Shown: positions 7,975 through 16,289 of the stretch, in pieces
Layout of the letters: each line of letters starts with the position of its first letter
Position numbering within the stretch: position 1 is the first letter of the stretch
NCBI GenBank assembly: GCA_946220865.1
Contig: CAMJYM010000012.1
Span: 1 to 53,891 of the forward strand
Origin: an uncultured Clostridia bacterium
Lineage (GTDB): Bacteria > Bacillota > Clostridia > Saccharofermentanales > DTU023
Reading direction: 5' to 3'
DNA: 53,891 bases
Notes under the pieces: generated by a model
The model's database searches: none
The model's input: the letters and a program-made list of their open reading frames with translations, nothing else
Told to the model about the DNA's origin: nothing
Translations under genes and position numbers: made by a program

Positions 7975-8454
7975 ATGGCCAATGAAGTTTTTGATATGAC
8001 CCTGGAGGGCATTCAGGATCTGCAAAAAGAACTCGACGAACGTAAGGGAACCATTTCCCTGGAGATCGCTGAACGGCTGAAAGAGGCCCGTTCGCAGGGG
8101 GACCTTTCGGAAAACTCGGAATACGATGATGCCAAAGAGGCCCAGGCCAACAACGAGTTTCGCATTGCCGAAATCGAAAAAATTCTGAAAAACGCCCGCG
8201 TTATCGACGAGTCGGAAATTTCCAACAAAGAGGTGACGCTCGGCTCCAAGGTTCTGATTAAGGACGTTGCCGATGGCGAAGAAGAAGAATATGTGCTCGT
8301 CAGCGCCCGTGAAGAAGATATTTTCAGCGGCAAAATTTCCAATGAATCACCCGTCGGCTCGGCCATTCTCGGCAAGAAAAAAGGCGAGCTGGTGCATGTC
8401 AAAACGCCCATGGGGACGATGGATTATAAGATTATCAAAATCGGCAGACCTTAA
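7975..8454 (+). CDS. greA: Transcription elongation factor GreA
   Basis: 159 residues, the family's usual length. The N-terminal coiled coil (about 8-75) carries the tip motif GDLSENSEYDDAKEAQ, whose acidic pair enters the RNA polymerase secondary channel and stimulates cleavage of backtracked RNA. The C-terminal FKBP-like domain ends with GSAILGKKKGE and a basic IIKIGRP tail. Start ATG at 7975 with AGAGGAAT just upstream. The lysS gene begins about 60 bases downstream, the greA-lysS arrangement common in Firmicutes. Confidence 0.95.
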   Translation: MANEVFDMTLEGIQDLQKELDERKGTISLEIAERLKEARSQGDLSENSEYDDAKEAQANNEFRIAEIEKILKNARVIDESEISNKEVTLGSKVLIKDVADGEEEEYVLVSAREEDIFSGKISNESPVGSAILGKKKGELVHVKTPMGTMDYKIIKIGRP

Positions 8455-8514
8455 TCCCAGGGGGATAAAGGAAGAAGCTGAGTGAGGAAGATGAGAGAAG
8501 GAAAGCAGGGTTTT

Positions 8515-10494
8515 ATGGCAGAAGAAAGAAGAGAACTGAGCGAACAGGAACAGTTCCGTCTGGATAAATTACTGGCCCTTGAGGCCGCGGGTGAGCTCCC
8601 TTTTACAATCACAAAAAGCGCGCAGGACACCCACAGCAGCCAGATCAGCGAAAATTTTGACGCCTATGAAGGCAAGACGGTCTGCGTGGCCGGGCGCATC
8701 ATGAGCAAACGCGGCATGGGCAAAGTGAGCTTTGTCGACTTGCAGGACCGCGCAGGGCGCATTCAGATTTTCAGCAAGATCGACAAGTTGGGCGAAGAGA
8801 GCTATAAAGCCTGGCAAAATCTCGACATCGGCGATCTGGTCGAAGTGACGGGAGAAGTTTTCCGTACCCAGCGCGGAGAAATTTCCATCCGCAACGAGGC
8901 TTACAAGCTGCTGGCCAAATCCCTGCGTCCTCTGCCCGAAAAATTCCACGGCCTGCAGGACACAGATACGCGCTATCGCAAGCGTTATCTGGATCTTATT
9001 GTGAATCCGTCCGTCCAGGACACCTTTATCAAGCGTTCGAAGATTATTTCCATTTTCCGCCGGGAGCTGGATAAACTGGATTACATTGAAGTGGAAACCC
9101 CGCTGCTCAACGTGATTGCCGGCGGAGCAACGGCGCGTCCCTTTGTGACTCACCACAATGCTCTCGACATGGATCTCTTTCTGCGCATCTCGCCGGAGCT
9201 TTATCTGAAACGTCTGATTATCGGCGGTTTGGAGCGCGTCTACGAAATCGGCCGGAATTTCCGCAACGAGGGCATTGACGTCCGTCACAATCCGGAGTTC
9301 ACGATGATTGAGCTCTATCAGGCCTATACGGATTATCACGGCATGATGGATATGGCCGAACACCTGATCACCACGGCCTGCCAGGAAGTCAACGGAACGC
9401 TGAAAATCAGCTATGACGGCTGTGATCTCGATCTGACGCCGCCTTTCCGCCGCCTCAGCATGAATGACGCCATCAAAGAAACCTGCGGTGTCGATTTTTA
9501 TCAGGTTAAAGATGTCGAAGAAGCGCGGCAACTCGCCATTGAGCACAAGCTTGAGGATCTCAAGGACACCATGGGCAAGGGCGATATCATGAATCTTTTC
9601 TTTGAGCAGAAATGTGAAGCTCTCCTGATTCAACCGACCTTTATTTATGATTATCCGATCGAAATTTCGCCTCTGACCAAGAAAAAGCCCGGCCATCCCG
9701 ATATCGTCGAGCGCTTTGAACTCTTTATTCATGGCATGGAATTCGGCAACGCCTATTCTGAACTGAATGATCCCCGCGATCAGCGCGAGCGCTTCGCCGC
9801 TCAGCTGAAAAAGCGCAAGGAAGGCGATGACGAGGCCAATATTCCGGATGAAGATTATGTCGAAGCGATGGAATACGGCCTGCCTCCCACCGGAGGCCTT
9901 GGCATCGGCATCGACCGCGTGGTCATGCTGCTCACCAATAACAGCTCCATCCGCGATGTCCTGCTCTTCCCAACGATGAAACCCCTCGACAAAAATGTCG
10001 CTGCAAAAGCGGACGGGATGGCGCAGAACGCTGCAGATATTTCAGCTTTCGCTAACCCGGCGGATATGGCCCAATCTGCACAGGGCGGTGAAGCTCCGAC
10101 TATTCCTGCAGAAGCCATCGATTTCAGCAAAGTTGAAATTGAACCGCTCTTCGCGGATTTCGTTGATTTCGAGACCTTTGCCAAATCTGACTTCCGCGCC
10201 GTCAAGGTCAAAACATGCGAGGCGGTCAAAAAATCCAAAAAGCTCCTGAAATTCGTCCTCGATGACGGCACAGGCGTTGACCGGATCATCCTTAGCGGGA
10301 TTCACGAAACGTACGAGCCGGAGGAGCTGATCGGCAAGACCCTCCTCGCCATTACCAACCTGCCACCCCGAAAAATGATGGGCATTGATTCCTGCGGCAT
10401 GATTATTTCCGCCGTACACCACGAAGACGGCGTCGAAAAACTCCGCTGCCTGATGCTCGATCCGCGCATCCCCGCCGGTGCAAAAATGTATTAA
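8515..10494 (+). CDS. lysS: Lysyl-tRNA synthetase fused to a C-terminal tRNA-binding (Trbp111/EMAP-like) domain
   Basis: 659 residues; ordinary bacterial class II LysRS is about 500. Residues about 45-150 are the OB-fold anticodon domain, followed by the catalytic core with motif 2 (GRNFRNEGIDVRHNPEF) and motif 3 (GGLGIGIDRVVMLL). After LFPTMKP comes an Ala-rich linker of about 45 residues. The last 115 or so residues (FETFAKSDFRAVKVKTCEAV ... LPPRKMMGIDSCGMI) are a domain of the type normally found at the C-terminus of MetRS and in free Trbp111. It should add tRNA affinity; this is known for MetRS and inferred here. In-frame starts exist at 8482 (GTG), 8491 and 8515. I choose 8515 because the family sequence begins there and AAGGAAAG precedes it; 8482 is possible. 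The gene ends at a strong terminator. Confidence 0.93.
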   Translation: MAEERRELSEQEQFRLDKLLALEAAGELPFTITKSAQDTHSSQISENFDAYEGKTVCVAGRIMSKRGMGKVSFVDLQDRAGRIQIFSKIDKLGEESYKAWQNLDIGDLVEVTGEVFRTQRGEISIRNEAYKLLAKSLRPLPEKFHGLQDTDTRYRKRYLDLIVNPSVQDTFIKRSKIISIFRRELDKLDYIEVETPLLNVIAGGATARPFVTHHNALDMDLFLRISPELYLKRLIIGGLERVYEIGRNFRNEGIDVRHNPEFTMIELYQAYTDYHGMMDMAEHLITTACQEVNGTLKISYDGCDLDLTPPFRRLSMNDAIKETCGVDFYQVKDVEEARQLAIEHKLEDLKDTMGKGDIMNLFFEQKCEALLIQPTFIYDYPIEISPLTKKKPGHPDIVERFELFIHGMEFGNAYSELNDPRDQRERFAAQLKKRKEGDDEANIPDEDYVEAMEYGLPPTGGLGIGIDRVVMLLTNNSSIRDVLLFPTMKPLDKNVAAKADGMAQNAADISAFANPADMAQSAQGGEAPTIPAEAIDFSKVEIEPLFADFVDFETFAKSDFRAVKVKTCEAVKKSKKLLKFVLDDGTGVDRIILSGIHETYEPEELIGKTLLAITNLPPRKMMGIDSCGMIISAVHHEDGVEKLRCLMLDPRIPAGAKMY

Positions 10495-10610
10495 ACCGGC
10501 TCTGCCCAACCTGGCAGCCAGGCCCGCAGGGTAGCTCGTGCCCCCTCAGCCAACCTGGGGGAAAACGCACCAAACTTTAGTTTTCCGTAAACATCAGATA
10601 AGCACAGTCA

Positions 10611-10643
10611 AAAGCCCGCTGAAACTCCTCAGCGGGCTTTTTT
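10611..10643 (+). terminator. Rho-independent terminator after lysS
   Basis: AAAGCCCGCTGA (10611-10622), loop AACTCC and TCAGCGGGCTTT (10629-10640) form a perfect 12-bp stem running into a T-tract. It lies 117 bases after the lysS stop. The bases in between contain the short motif CCAACCTGG twice and no gene. Confidence 0.9.
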
Positions 10644-10710
10644 ACGAGAATTGATAATAAATAAAAACTTTCAAGCCTCGGTATACTATCCAAAGAAATA
10701 TTAAATGTCA

Positions 10711-10760
10711 CCAAAGTGAACATTAAAACAGATCAACGTATACGGACATTTATTCACGGC
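10711..10760 (+). repeat. Left half of a split repeat flanking the DUF3825 gene
   Basis: This 50-base stretch aligns without gaps to 22191-22240 at about 80% identity (both begin CCAAAGTGAACAT and share TACGGA followed by TTTAT). The repeat at 22191 continues directly into a second part, whereas here the second part reappears only at 12778, beyond the DUF3825 gene. The repeat ends just before the DUF3825 stop codon at 10768. Confidence 0.65.
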
Positions 10761-10767
10761 ATTTGAG

Positions 10768-12654
10768 CTACTCTTCCTCATCACTGATCTTATCCGCGAC
10801 CAGCCATTCAGACTCGGGGCGGCAGATGAGGCGCGCATCGAGGTAGGCCCAGTTGAGGAAAATCACGGTGTGAATGGTGTAGATATTGTTTTGGTTCGTT
10901 GCATTGCAAGAGGCAATCATAGCGCGGTCGGGCTGGTCATAGTTGGAGAAGGAAACCGGAAGGAGGAAGCAGGAATTCTCAAGCTCCGGGTTGTAGCAGG
11001 GAACAACGGCCCGCCAGTTCCAGGCCAGCTTTTTAACCGCCATACCGATGACATTTTCAAGAGCATTTTGAAGCTGCCGGTAGAGATTCGTAATCTCCGC
11101 GTTCGGCTGATGATCAATGACCACCGGCTTGAGGAGGTCGCGAATTTGCTTGTATTTCTCCGCATCGGAATCGGCGGAGTTCAAAATGGCCAGAAGTTGG
11201 GGAGAGTTGTTGGCCTGGTTGCGGTAGAAATCCAGGGGGATACGATCGCAACGCTGGATCAGGATATGGGCATCGTCATATTCTGGTATGGTGATTTGAT
11301 TGCTCTCGTTGAAGCCGAGCTGCCAGACTGTCTCCGCCCGCGTGCTGAAATATTCTGGAGGTTTGGGCAGGCCGATCTTTTCCGAAAGCACCTTGCCCAG
11401 GCCGCCTCTGCCGGGGACCGTGAAGCCCTGGAGGCAATAGCTTTGCTGGTAATATAAGGGGTGGACTTCTCTGGCGGACTGTTCCTCGTTATGCTCGAAA
11501 ACCGCGTACAGATATTTATAGGTGTTTCGGTCGGGCAAACCCGTATTGAAAGCGGCATATTGGCCACTGACATCATAGCCGATATTATCGGTTTGGCTCT
11601 GGTGGGAAAAGGTGTATTGCAGATAGCTGCGCAGGATGCCGAAGTTTTCTTTGGCACCAAAAGACCACTGTTCCTGAAGGGTTTGGTTGGCCAGTTCCTG
11701 AAGCATGTCATACTCCAGGGGACCCGACCATTTTTCCAGCCAGAGTTTTTTGTCAAACATTTTAAAGCCGGCCCCAGCATACGTCGCAGAGTTAAAATAC
11801 CAGCCATAGCCCCGGTTGCCTTTGCGTTTGGTACAGAGCAGATAAATCTCCTGGCCCTCTGGGGCAAAATACCCGGTAGGGACATAGAGTTCATCGGCCT
11901 CCTCGGGAGGACAAGTGTGACCATGATCTAAATAGATCAGGACTTCTTCAGAATTAAGGCATCTTTTCTCAATAGCCCGGACAATATCTTGAGCCGAATC
12001 CTTACATTTTGGGAGAATATCGCCAATGGATTGTTCGATGTCATACCAGTTGCCATCGAAAATATTGAAGACCGAGCCCATCTTTTTTCCTGCAATGAGG
12101 ATTTGGTCAGCATACCAGGGAATTTTTTCAAATTTGTTTTTGGTACAGTGGAGCAAAATGTCCTGGCCTTCCGGGGTTCTATAACCCGTGGGAAAATCAA
12201 CGGTCTCCGCCCGACCGAATCCGGAAAATTTAAAATCGGACTCCTGGAGCTCGTTGTAATGGGTCGCGAGGGTTCGGAAAATGCTGTTGGCAGACTCGGA
12301 AAAGCGGGGTATCACTTCTTGTAAAGTCAGAGAAATGATATCGGTATTCACATAAATAAAGTCTTGAAAGCGGCCATGACTATGGGATGAGGGCGTGTGT
12401 TTTTTGGGGATAGGCTTGTCCACCTCTTTGCCTGATAAACGGATATTTTTCGGATAGACATAACCCCGGGTGGTGGGGTCCTTGAGCTCAAACTCGACCT
12501 CCTGGTCAAGCTGAATCTCTTCCAGGGGGGTATCGCTGTTGGCCCAGTTATAGTCATTAAAACGGTAGGTCCTGCCGTCATCGCCGGCAATTTCGCCGAA
12601 AAACTTAAAACGGTCGTCCTTATTGGCATCTATTTTTCTAATGGTTCCGCGCAT
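10768..12654 (-). CDS. DUF3825-domain protein with N-terminal cold-shock-like module and duplicated middle domain
   Basis: 628 residues. The N-terminus (about 1-60: RGTIRKID, KFFGEIAGDDGRTYRFNDYN) resembles a small OB-fold, cold-shock-like module. The middle contains an internal duplication: PTGYRTPEGQDILLHCTK and PTGYFAPEGQEIYLLCTK mark equivalent points in two roughly 120-residue units (about residues 120-195 and 215-295). The C-terminal half carries what I recognise as DUF3825 (LRSYLQYTFSHQ, AAFNTGLPDR, YKYLYAVFEHN). DUF3825 has no established biochemical activity that I can cite; its partners often suggest RNA-related or conflict functions. No membrane segment. I start at the ATG at 12654, with AGGGGG eight bases upstream, rather than 12672. 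It is a single gene, isolated by a terminator on one side and flanked by two halves of a repeat, which suggests a mobile cassette. Confidence 0.75.
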   Translation of the reverse strand: MRGTIRKIDANKDDRFKFFGEIAGDDGRTYRFNDYNWANSDTPLEEIQLDQEVEFELKDPTTRGYVYPKNIRLSGKEVDKPIPKKHTPSSHSHGRFQDFIYVNTDIISLTLQEVIPRFSESANSIFRTLATHYNELQESDFKFSGFGRAETVDFPTGYRTPEGQDILLHCTKNKFEKIPWYADQILIAGKKMGSVFNIFDGNWYDIEQSIGDILPKCKDSAQDIVRAIEKRCLNSEEVLIYLDHGHTCPPEEADELYVPTGYFAPEGQEIYLLCTKRKGNRGYGWYFNSATYAGAGFKMFDKKLWLEKWSGPLEYDMLQELANQTLQEQWSFGAKENFGILRSYLQYTFSHQSQTDNIGYDVSGQYAAFNTGLPDRNTYKYLYAVFEHNEEQSAREVHPLYYQQSYCLQGFTVPGRGGLGKVLSEKIGLPKPPEYFSTRAETVWQLGFNESNQITIPEYDDAHILIQRCDRIPLDFYRNQANNSPQLLAILNSADSDAEKYKQIRDLLKPVVIDHQPNAEITNLYRQLQNALENVIGMAVKKLAWNWRAVVPCYNPELENSCFLLPVSFSNYDQPDRAMIASCNATNQNNIYTIHTVIFLNWAYLDARLICRPESEWLVADKISDEEE

Positions 12655-12777
12655 GAAGCAACCCCCTGTCAAGACGTATCTGAAATATAAGCAATGTTTT
12701 GATTATACACTATTCCGCAGAGTGGCATGAGAGCGGCAGTACGCTAATCTTTCGTACTCAAGCTGTTATAGGTGATT

Positions 12778-12832
12778 TAACTCGACTACACCCCATCAGT
12801 TCATTCGGTTTGGGGGTGCGGACAAAATCCTG
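12778..12832 (+). repeat. Right half of the split repeat; gap 12655-12984
   Basis: TAACTCGACTACA, CCATCA, TTCATTCGGTTT and GGACAAAAT occur here in the same order and strand as at 22258-22314. At 22191-22314 the left and right halves are only 17 bases apart; here they are separated by about 2.0 kb holding the DUF3825 gene. The rest of the 330-base gap 12655-12984 is A+T-rich leader sequence before the hsdM remnant with no further gene that I can support. Confidence 0.65.
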
Positions 12833-12984
12833 GACAGTCGCAAAATACTACCAAAACAAATAATAAATGTCATAATAAAGAAGCAGTAAAGCTAAAGAAT
12901 AAGGATATTCCATCAGAAGATTAACATAAGTCATCATTAGAGAGAGCAAGCACAAACTTAAAATGAGAAGGACATTGCTGGGAG

Positions 12985-13500
12985 ATGAATAAACAAGAGC
13001 TGGCACAAAAGATCTGGGCTTCGGCCAACCAGATGCGATCCAAAATAGAAGCTAATGAATACAAGGATTATATCCTCGGTTTTATCTTTTATAAATATCT
13101 TTCCGACAAAGAAGTTCGCTTCTTAAAAGAGAACGACTATGACGAAGAACTTTTGAAAAAAGTCTTTGACAAAATTTTTGATACGCTGCAAACAGGGCTC
13201 TCCAAACTTGGGGACAGCGCCGGTTCGCAGACCAAAGCGATCAGGGGACTCCTCGGACTCATTAAAGATATCCCGATGGATGGCAGGCAGGATTACGACG
13301 TTCTGGGTTTCATTTACGAATACCTGATCAGCAACTTTGCCGCCAATGCAGGCAAAAAAGCTGGTGAGTTTTACACCCCGCACGAAGTCTCCCTGCTCAT
13401 GTCTGAAATCGTAGCAGATCACCTTAAGGGCAGGAGCGAAATAAAAATCTACGAGAACAAAACAACATATTTGATACATTTTAACGGCACAGCCGCTTAG
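12985..13500 (+). pseudogene. hsdM: Decayed type I restriction-modification methylase (HsdM) N-terminal remnant
   Basis: 171 residues. The start (ELAQKIWASANQMRSKIEAN, YKDYILGFIFYKYLSDKE) and the later GFIYEYLISNFAANAGKKAG, EFYTPHEVSLLMSEIV are typical of HsdM. The frame breaks away right after EIKIY, exactly where intact enzymes continue with the DPTSGSGSLL S-adenosylmethionine-binding motif. It then runs into 15 unrelated residues and a stop. About 60 residues that family members carry between the KFL/KE segment and FDKIFDTLQ also appear to be missing (from memory of the family), so there is an in-frame internal deletion as well. The NPPF catalytic motif is absent and no hsdS or hsdR follows. 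The remnant cannot methylate DNA and marks a recombination boundary with the tetR block. Confidence 0.8.
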
Positions 13501-13580
13501 GGTACGAAACTCATACTCAGGGGTACGAAAAAAGTATTGGGTATGAAAATAGGTCAAAAGCTACGAAAACCCAGGTATAA
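13501..13580 (+). repeat. Degenerate about 20-bp tandem repeat after the hsdM remnant
   Basis: The core G(G/C)TA(C/T)GAAA occurs at 13501, 13522, 13540 and 13560, giving periods of 21, 18 and 20 bases directly after the stop codon of the remnant. The flanks of each core are A-rich and variable. Confidence 0.55.
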
Positions 13581-13651
13581 AAGATATCCCTGAAAACGAA
13601 TAACGCTTGTTAGTTAGAAAAAATGACACCCTATAAAATTTTAGTTAGCAA

Positions 13652-13680
13652 TTGCAAACTTTCTGTTCACATGGTATATT
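13652..13680 (+). promoter_or_regulatory. Promoter of tetR
   Basis: TTGCAA (13652-13657) and TATATT (13675-13680) with a 17-base spacer. The candidate operator begins six bases downstream, where a bound repressor would block transcription start. Confidence 0.6.
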
Positions 13681-13685
13681 ATTTC

Positions 13686-13702
13686 AGACCATCGTTCGTT
13701 CT
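13686..13702 (+). promoter_or_regulatory. Candidate TetR-family operator (autoregulatory copy)
   Basis: AGACCATCGTTCGTTCT is an imperfect palindrome whose half TCGTTCT recurs in inverted form before the ABC operon (14437-14452, AGAACGAACTCGGTCT). The shared 9-mer GTTCGTTCT/AGAACGAAC, and the placement just after the tetR promoter and just before the exporter start, suggest both are bound by the TetR protein encoded between them. Confidence 0.5.
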
Positions 13703-13736
13703 GTTAAACTCAAGATCATGGCAGGAGGCAGTACCG

Positions 13737-14351
13737 ATGAAAAAAAACAGCAAAGCGCCGGATGTAAGACGCAAGGAATTGATCGAGGTCGCCGCCAAAT
13801 TGTTTTCACAGAAGGGTTACGAAAACGTGTCTGTCCGCGACATTCTCCGCGAGGTAAACGGCGCTCCCGGAATGTTTTATTATTATTTCAAATCGAAGCA
13901 AGAAATTTATATTGCCGTTATTGATAGTTTTTTAGAGGAAAAAATTGATGCTCGATGCAAAATGTTAGAAGACGATTCCATCTCCTTTGAAAAGAAACAT
14001 GACATCTATGCCGGACTGGTTCAAGAAGGAATCCAAGAATATATCGATCTTTTTCATCCCGGAGCAGAATGTTCCATTGTGGATGATTCCTACAAATTAT
14101 GGAGTTTTCTTCGACTGCTCGACCGCATTTCAAAATCCCATGCGCATTTTATTATGCAAGGTGTTGAAGAAGGTAAAGTTGCACGTGATCTTGGCATCAA
14201 TAAAGAAAATGTAAGAGCTTTTGCTCTCTACTCTCTTTATGGCGCATGGGGTGTCATTTATAATGACAAGTTTTTGGGAAATAAGAGCGAATTAACGCCC
14301 AAAGATGCCATCAATGTAGCACATAAAATTTTTTACAGGAGGACATCCTGA
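13737..14351 (+). CDS. TetR/AcrR-family transcriptional regulator
   Basis: 204 residues. The N-terminal helix-turn-helix (about 10-55) reads RKELIEVAAKLFSQKGYENV, SVRDILREVN, FYYYFKSKQEIY, a textbook TetR DNA-binding domain. The remaining residues form the helical ligand-binding domain, whose ligand is unknown. The ATG at 13737 has GCAGGAGG upstream; a longer in-frame start at 13623 would lie upstream of the promoter and is rejected. The gene precedes the ABC/ECF operon on the same strand. Matching operator-like palindromes occur at its own promoter and before the first ABC gene, so it probably represses itself and the operon. Its DNA is visibly richer in A+T than the flanking housekeeping genes, consistent with transfer as part of the block to about 21 kb. 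Confidence 0.9.
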   Translation: MKKNSKAPDVRRKELIEVAAKLFSQKGYENVSVRDILREVNGAPGMFYYYFKSKQEIYIAVIDSFLEEKIDARCKMLEDDSISFEKKHDIYAGLVQEGIQEYIDLFHPGAECSIVDDSYKLWSFLRLLDRISKSHAHFIMQGVEEGKVARDLGINKENVRAFALYSLYGAWGVIYNDKFLGNKSELTPKDAINVAHKIFYRRTS

Positions 14352-14385
14352 AACGATGTCATTACAAATTTATAAACACTGCCGT

Positions 14386-14419
14386 CAACGGGCGTATTTC
14401 TTAGGAAATGCGTCCGTTG
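14386..14419 (+). other. Stem-loop between tetR and the ABC operon
   Basis: CAACGGGCGTATTTC and GAAATGCGTCCGTTG form an approximately 15-bp stem with two wobble pairs and a TTAG tetraloop. There is no real T-tract (GTCGTTTTAG follows). It may be an inefficient terminator separating tetR from the exporter genes, or an mRNA-stabilising structure. Confidence 0.5.
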
Positions 14420-14436
14420 AGTCGTTTTAGGGATAT

Positions 14437-14452
14437 AGAACGAACTCGGTCT
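14437..14452 (+). promoter_or_regulatory. Candidate TetR-family operator before the ABC/ECF operon
   Basis: AGAACGAACTCGGTCT matches its own reverse complement at 12 of 16 positions (half site AGANCGA). It shares a 9-mer in inverted orientation with the tetR promoter site at 13694-13702 and lies 23 bases before the TTG start of the first ABC gene. Confidence 0.5.
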
Positions 14453-14474
14453 AAAAATTAAGGAGGGATTTTCA

Positions 14475-16289
14475 TTGGAAAAGACAAAGAAAGAGAAACG
14501 CGACATCTCAAGCCTTGTAAAACGAACCGGAGAAAAGCAGAGCTTATTTCTGCTCGGGATTTTACTTTCTGTCATTGGTACGTTGGTACAATTGGTTCCG
14601 TTTTTGTCGATCTACCACGTCATGAGTGAGTTACTGCACCATCTGTCAACAAAAGAAGTTTTCAATGCGGCACTTATGATTCATTGGGCGGTCTATGGAC
14701 TTATCGGATTGCTCATTGGTTTACTATGCACGTATCTTGGCGGCATGCTCTGCCATACTTTTGCTTACCGGACGATTTGTACATTAAGACTGAAGTTGTT
14801 GGAACATATTGGTTGCCTGCCACTCGGTTATGTGAAAAATAACAGCGTCGGCAAAACAAGGCAAATTCTCGAGACCGATACCGATCAACTGGAGACTTAC
14901 TTATCTCATCAAATGCCGGATCTTATCAGCACGGTAACCATGCTCTTGGTGTTGTTTATAGGCATGTTTTATCTGAATGTTTGGCTGGCTTTGGCGGCGC
15001 TTTTGCCTATTGTCATTGGGTTTGCGGCGATGGCTGCTGATCTGGTCAAGCTTATGAAAAGCGGTGCAGTACAACAAAACTTTAATGCCTTAGAGCGCAT
15101 CAATTCTTCCGCTATGCAGTACGTAAAAGGGATGCCGACGATTAAAATTTTTGGGCAAACAGTTAAATCATTCCGCAGTTTCTATGACGACATCATGGGA
15201 TATCGAGATTTTGCGCTGAAAATGACAGAGCTGATCCGCCCTTCGTATGTTCGTTTCCGTTTGTTTATTCTTTCTGTAGCAAGTTTTGTTACACCGGCTG
15301 CGCTTTTGCTGTGGCTAAAAAACCCGCAAGACAGTTCCCTTGCGGCAAGCATTCTGTTTTTCTTTATATTAGGTCCCGCGGTCTCTGTTCCACTTTTAAA
15401 GCTCCGCAATTTTGCAGAAAGCAATAATGTCATTAACGAAAGCGTATCTCGTATTTATGCCCTGCTTGATGAATCGGTACTCGTCGAAACCGAAGGAAAC
15501 CGAATACCGCTCGGTGCAGATGTTTGTTTTGATCATGTGCGTTTTTCCTATAGCAAAGAGGGAGGAAATGTCTTAGATGACATCTCTTTTGTCGCCAAAC
15601 AAGGAGAAATTACCGCACTGGTTGGTCCTTCCGGTGCGGGAAAGTCCACCATTGCTGAGCTCATTCCAAGATTTTGGGATGTTCAATCAGGGAGGATTTC
15701 TTTTGGCGGAGTCAATATCCGGGATATGAAGACACAAACACTGATGGAAAATATGTCCTTCGTTTTTCAGAGCAGCTTTTTATTTGACGATACCGTCTAT
15801 AACAACATCGCTATGGGCAAGGTAAATGCCACAAAAGAGGAGGTAGAGGCCGCTGCCAAAGCAGCACAATGCCATGATTTCATCCTGCATTTACCGGAGG
15901 GCTATCACACGAAAATGGGAAATGATGGAACTTTTCTGTCCGGAGGAGAAAAACAGCGCATAGCGATCGCCAGAGCCATTTTGAAGAATGCACCTCTTCT
16001 CATTATGGACGAAGCGACATCATCTGCAGATGCCGAGAATGAGTATAAACTGCAACAGGCAATGTCGGAGCTTATCAAAAACAAAACGGTCATCGTCATT
16101 GCTCACCGCCTGAAGACCATTCAAAACGCCAATCAAATTTTAGTCATAAAAAGCGGAAAAATCGTCGAGTCCGGAACGCATGAAGAATTGCTGGTTAAGC
16201 AGGGGCTTTATAACGAAATGTGGAAAAACTCCCTATCCTCGGCAACGTGGCAAATCGCATCAGGAAAGGAGGCTCTCTGCCATGAATAA
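14475..16289 (+). CDS. ABC transporter half-subunit, permease-ATPase fusion (first of pair)
   Basis: 604 residues. An N-terminal six-helix type IV exporter domain (about 25-310) is fused to an ATPase with Walker A GPSGAGKST, signature LSGGEKQRIAIARA, Walker B LLIMDEATSS and an H-loop in IAHRLKT. It should pair with the next gene as a heterodimer. Start is TTG at 14475 with AGGAGGG seven bases upstream. In gut Firmicutes such pairs occur next to MptD-type ECF genes, and some type IV exporter-like pairs (IrtAB, YbtPQ) actually import iron-siderophore; the substrate here cannot be read from sequence. The 3' end overlaps the second ABC gene by 8 bases, indicating coupled translation. The signature and Walker motifs are intact. 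Confidence 0.92.
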   Translation: MEKTKKEKRDISSLVKRTGEKQSLFLLGILLSVIGTLVQLVPFLSIYHVMSELLHHLSTKEVFNAALMIHWAVYGLIGLLIGLLCTYLGGMLCHTFAYRTICTLRLKLLEHIGCLPLGYVKNNSVGKTRQILETDTDQLETYLSHQMPDLISTVTMLLVLFIGMFYLNVWLALAALLPIVIGFAAMAADLVKLMKSGAVQQNFNALERINSSAMQYVKGMPTIKIFGQTVKSFRSFYDDIMGYRDFALKMTELIRPSYVRFRLFILSVASFVTPAALLLWLKNPQDSSLAASILFFFILGPAVSVPLLKLRNFAESNNVINESVSRIYALLDESVLVETEGNRIPLGADVCFDHVRFSYSKEGGNVLDDISFVAKQGEITALVGPSGAGKSTIAELIPRFWDVQSGRISFGGVNIRDMKTQTLMENMSFVFQSSFLFDDTVYNNIAMGKVNATKEEVEAAAKAAQCHDFILHLPEGYHTKMGNDGTFLSGGEKQRIAIARAILKNAPLLIMDEATSSADAENEYKLQQAMSELIKNKTVIVIAHRLKTIQNANQILVIKSGKIVESGTHEELLVKQGLYNEMWKNSLSSATWQIASGKEALCHE

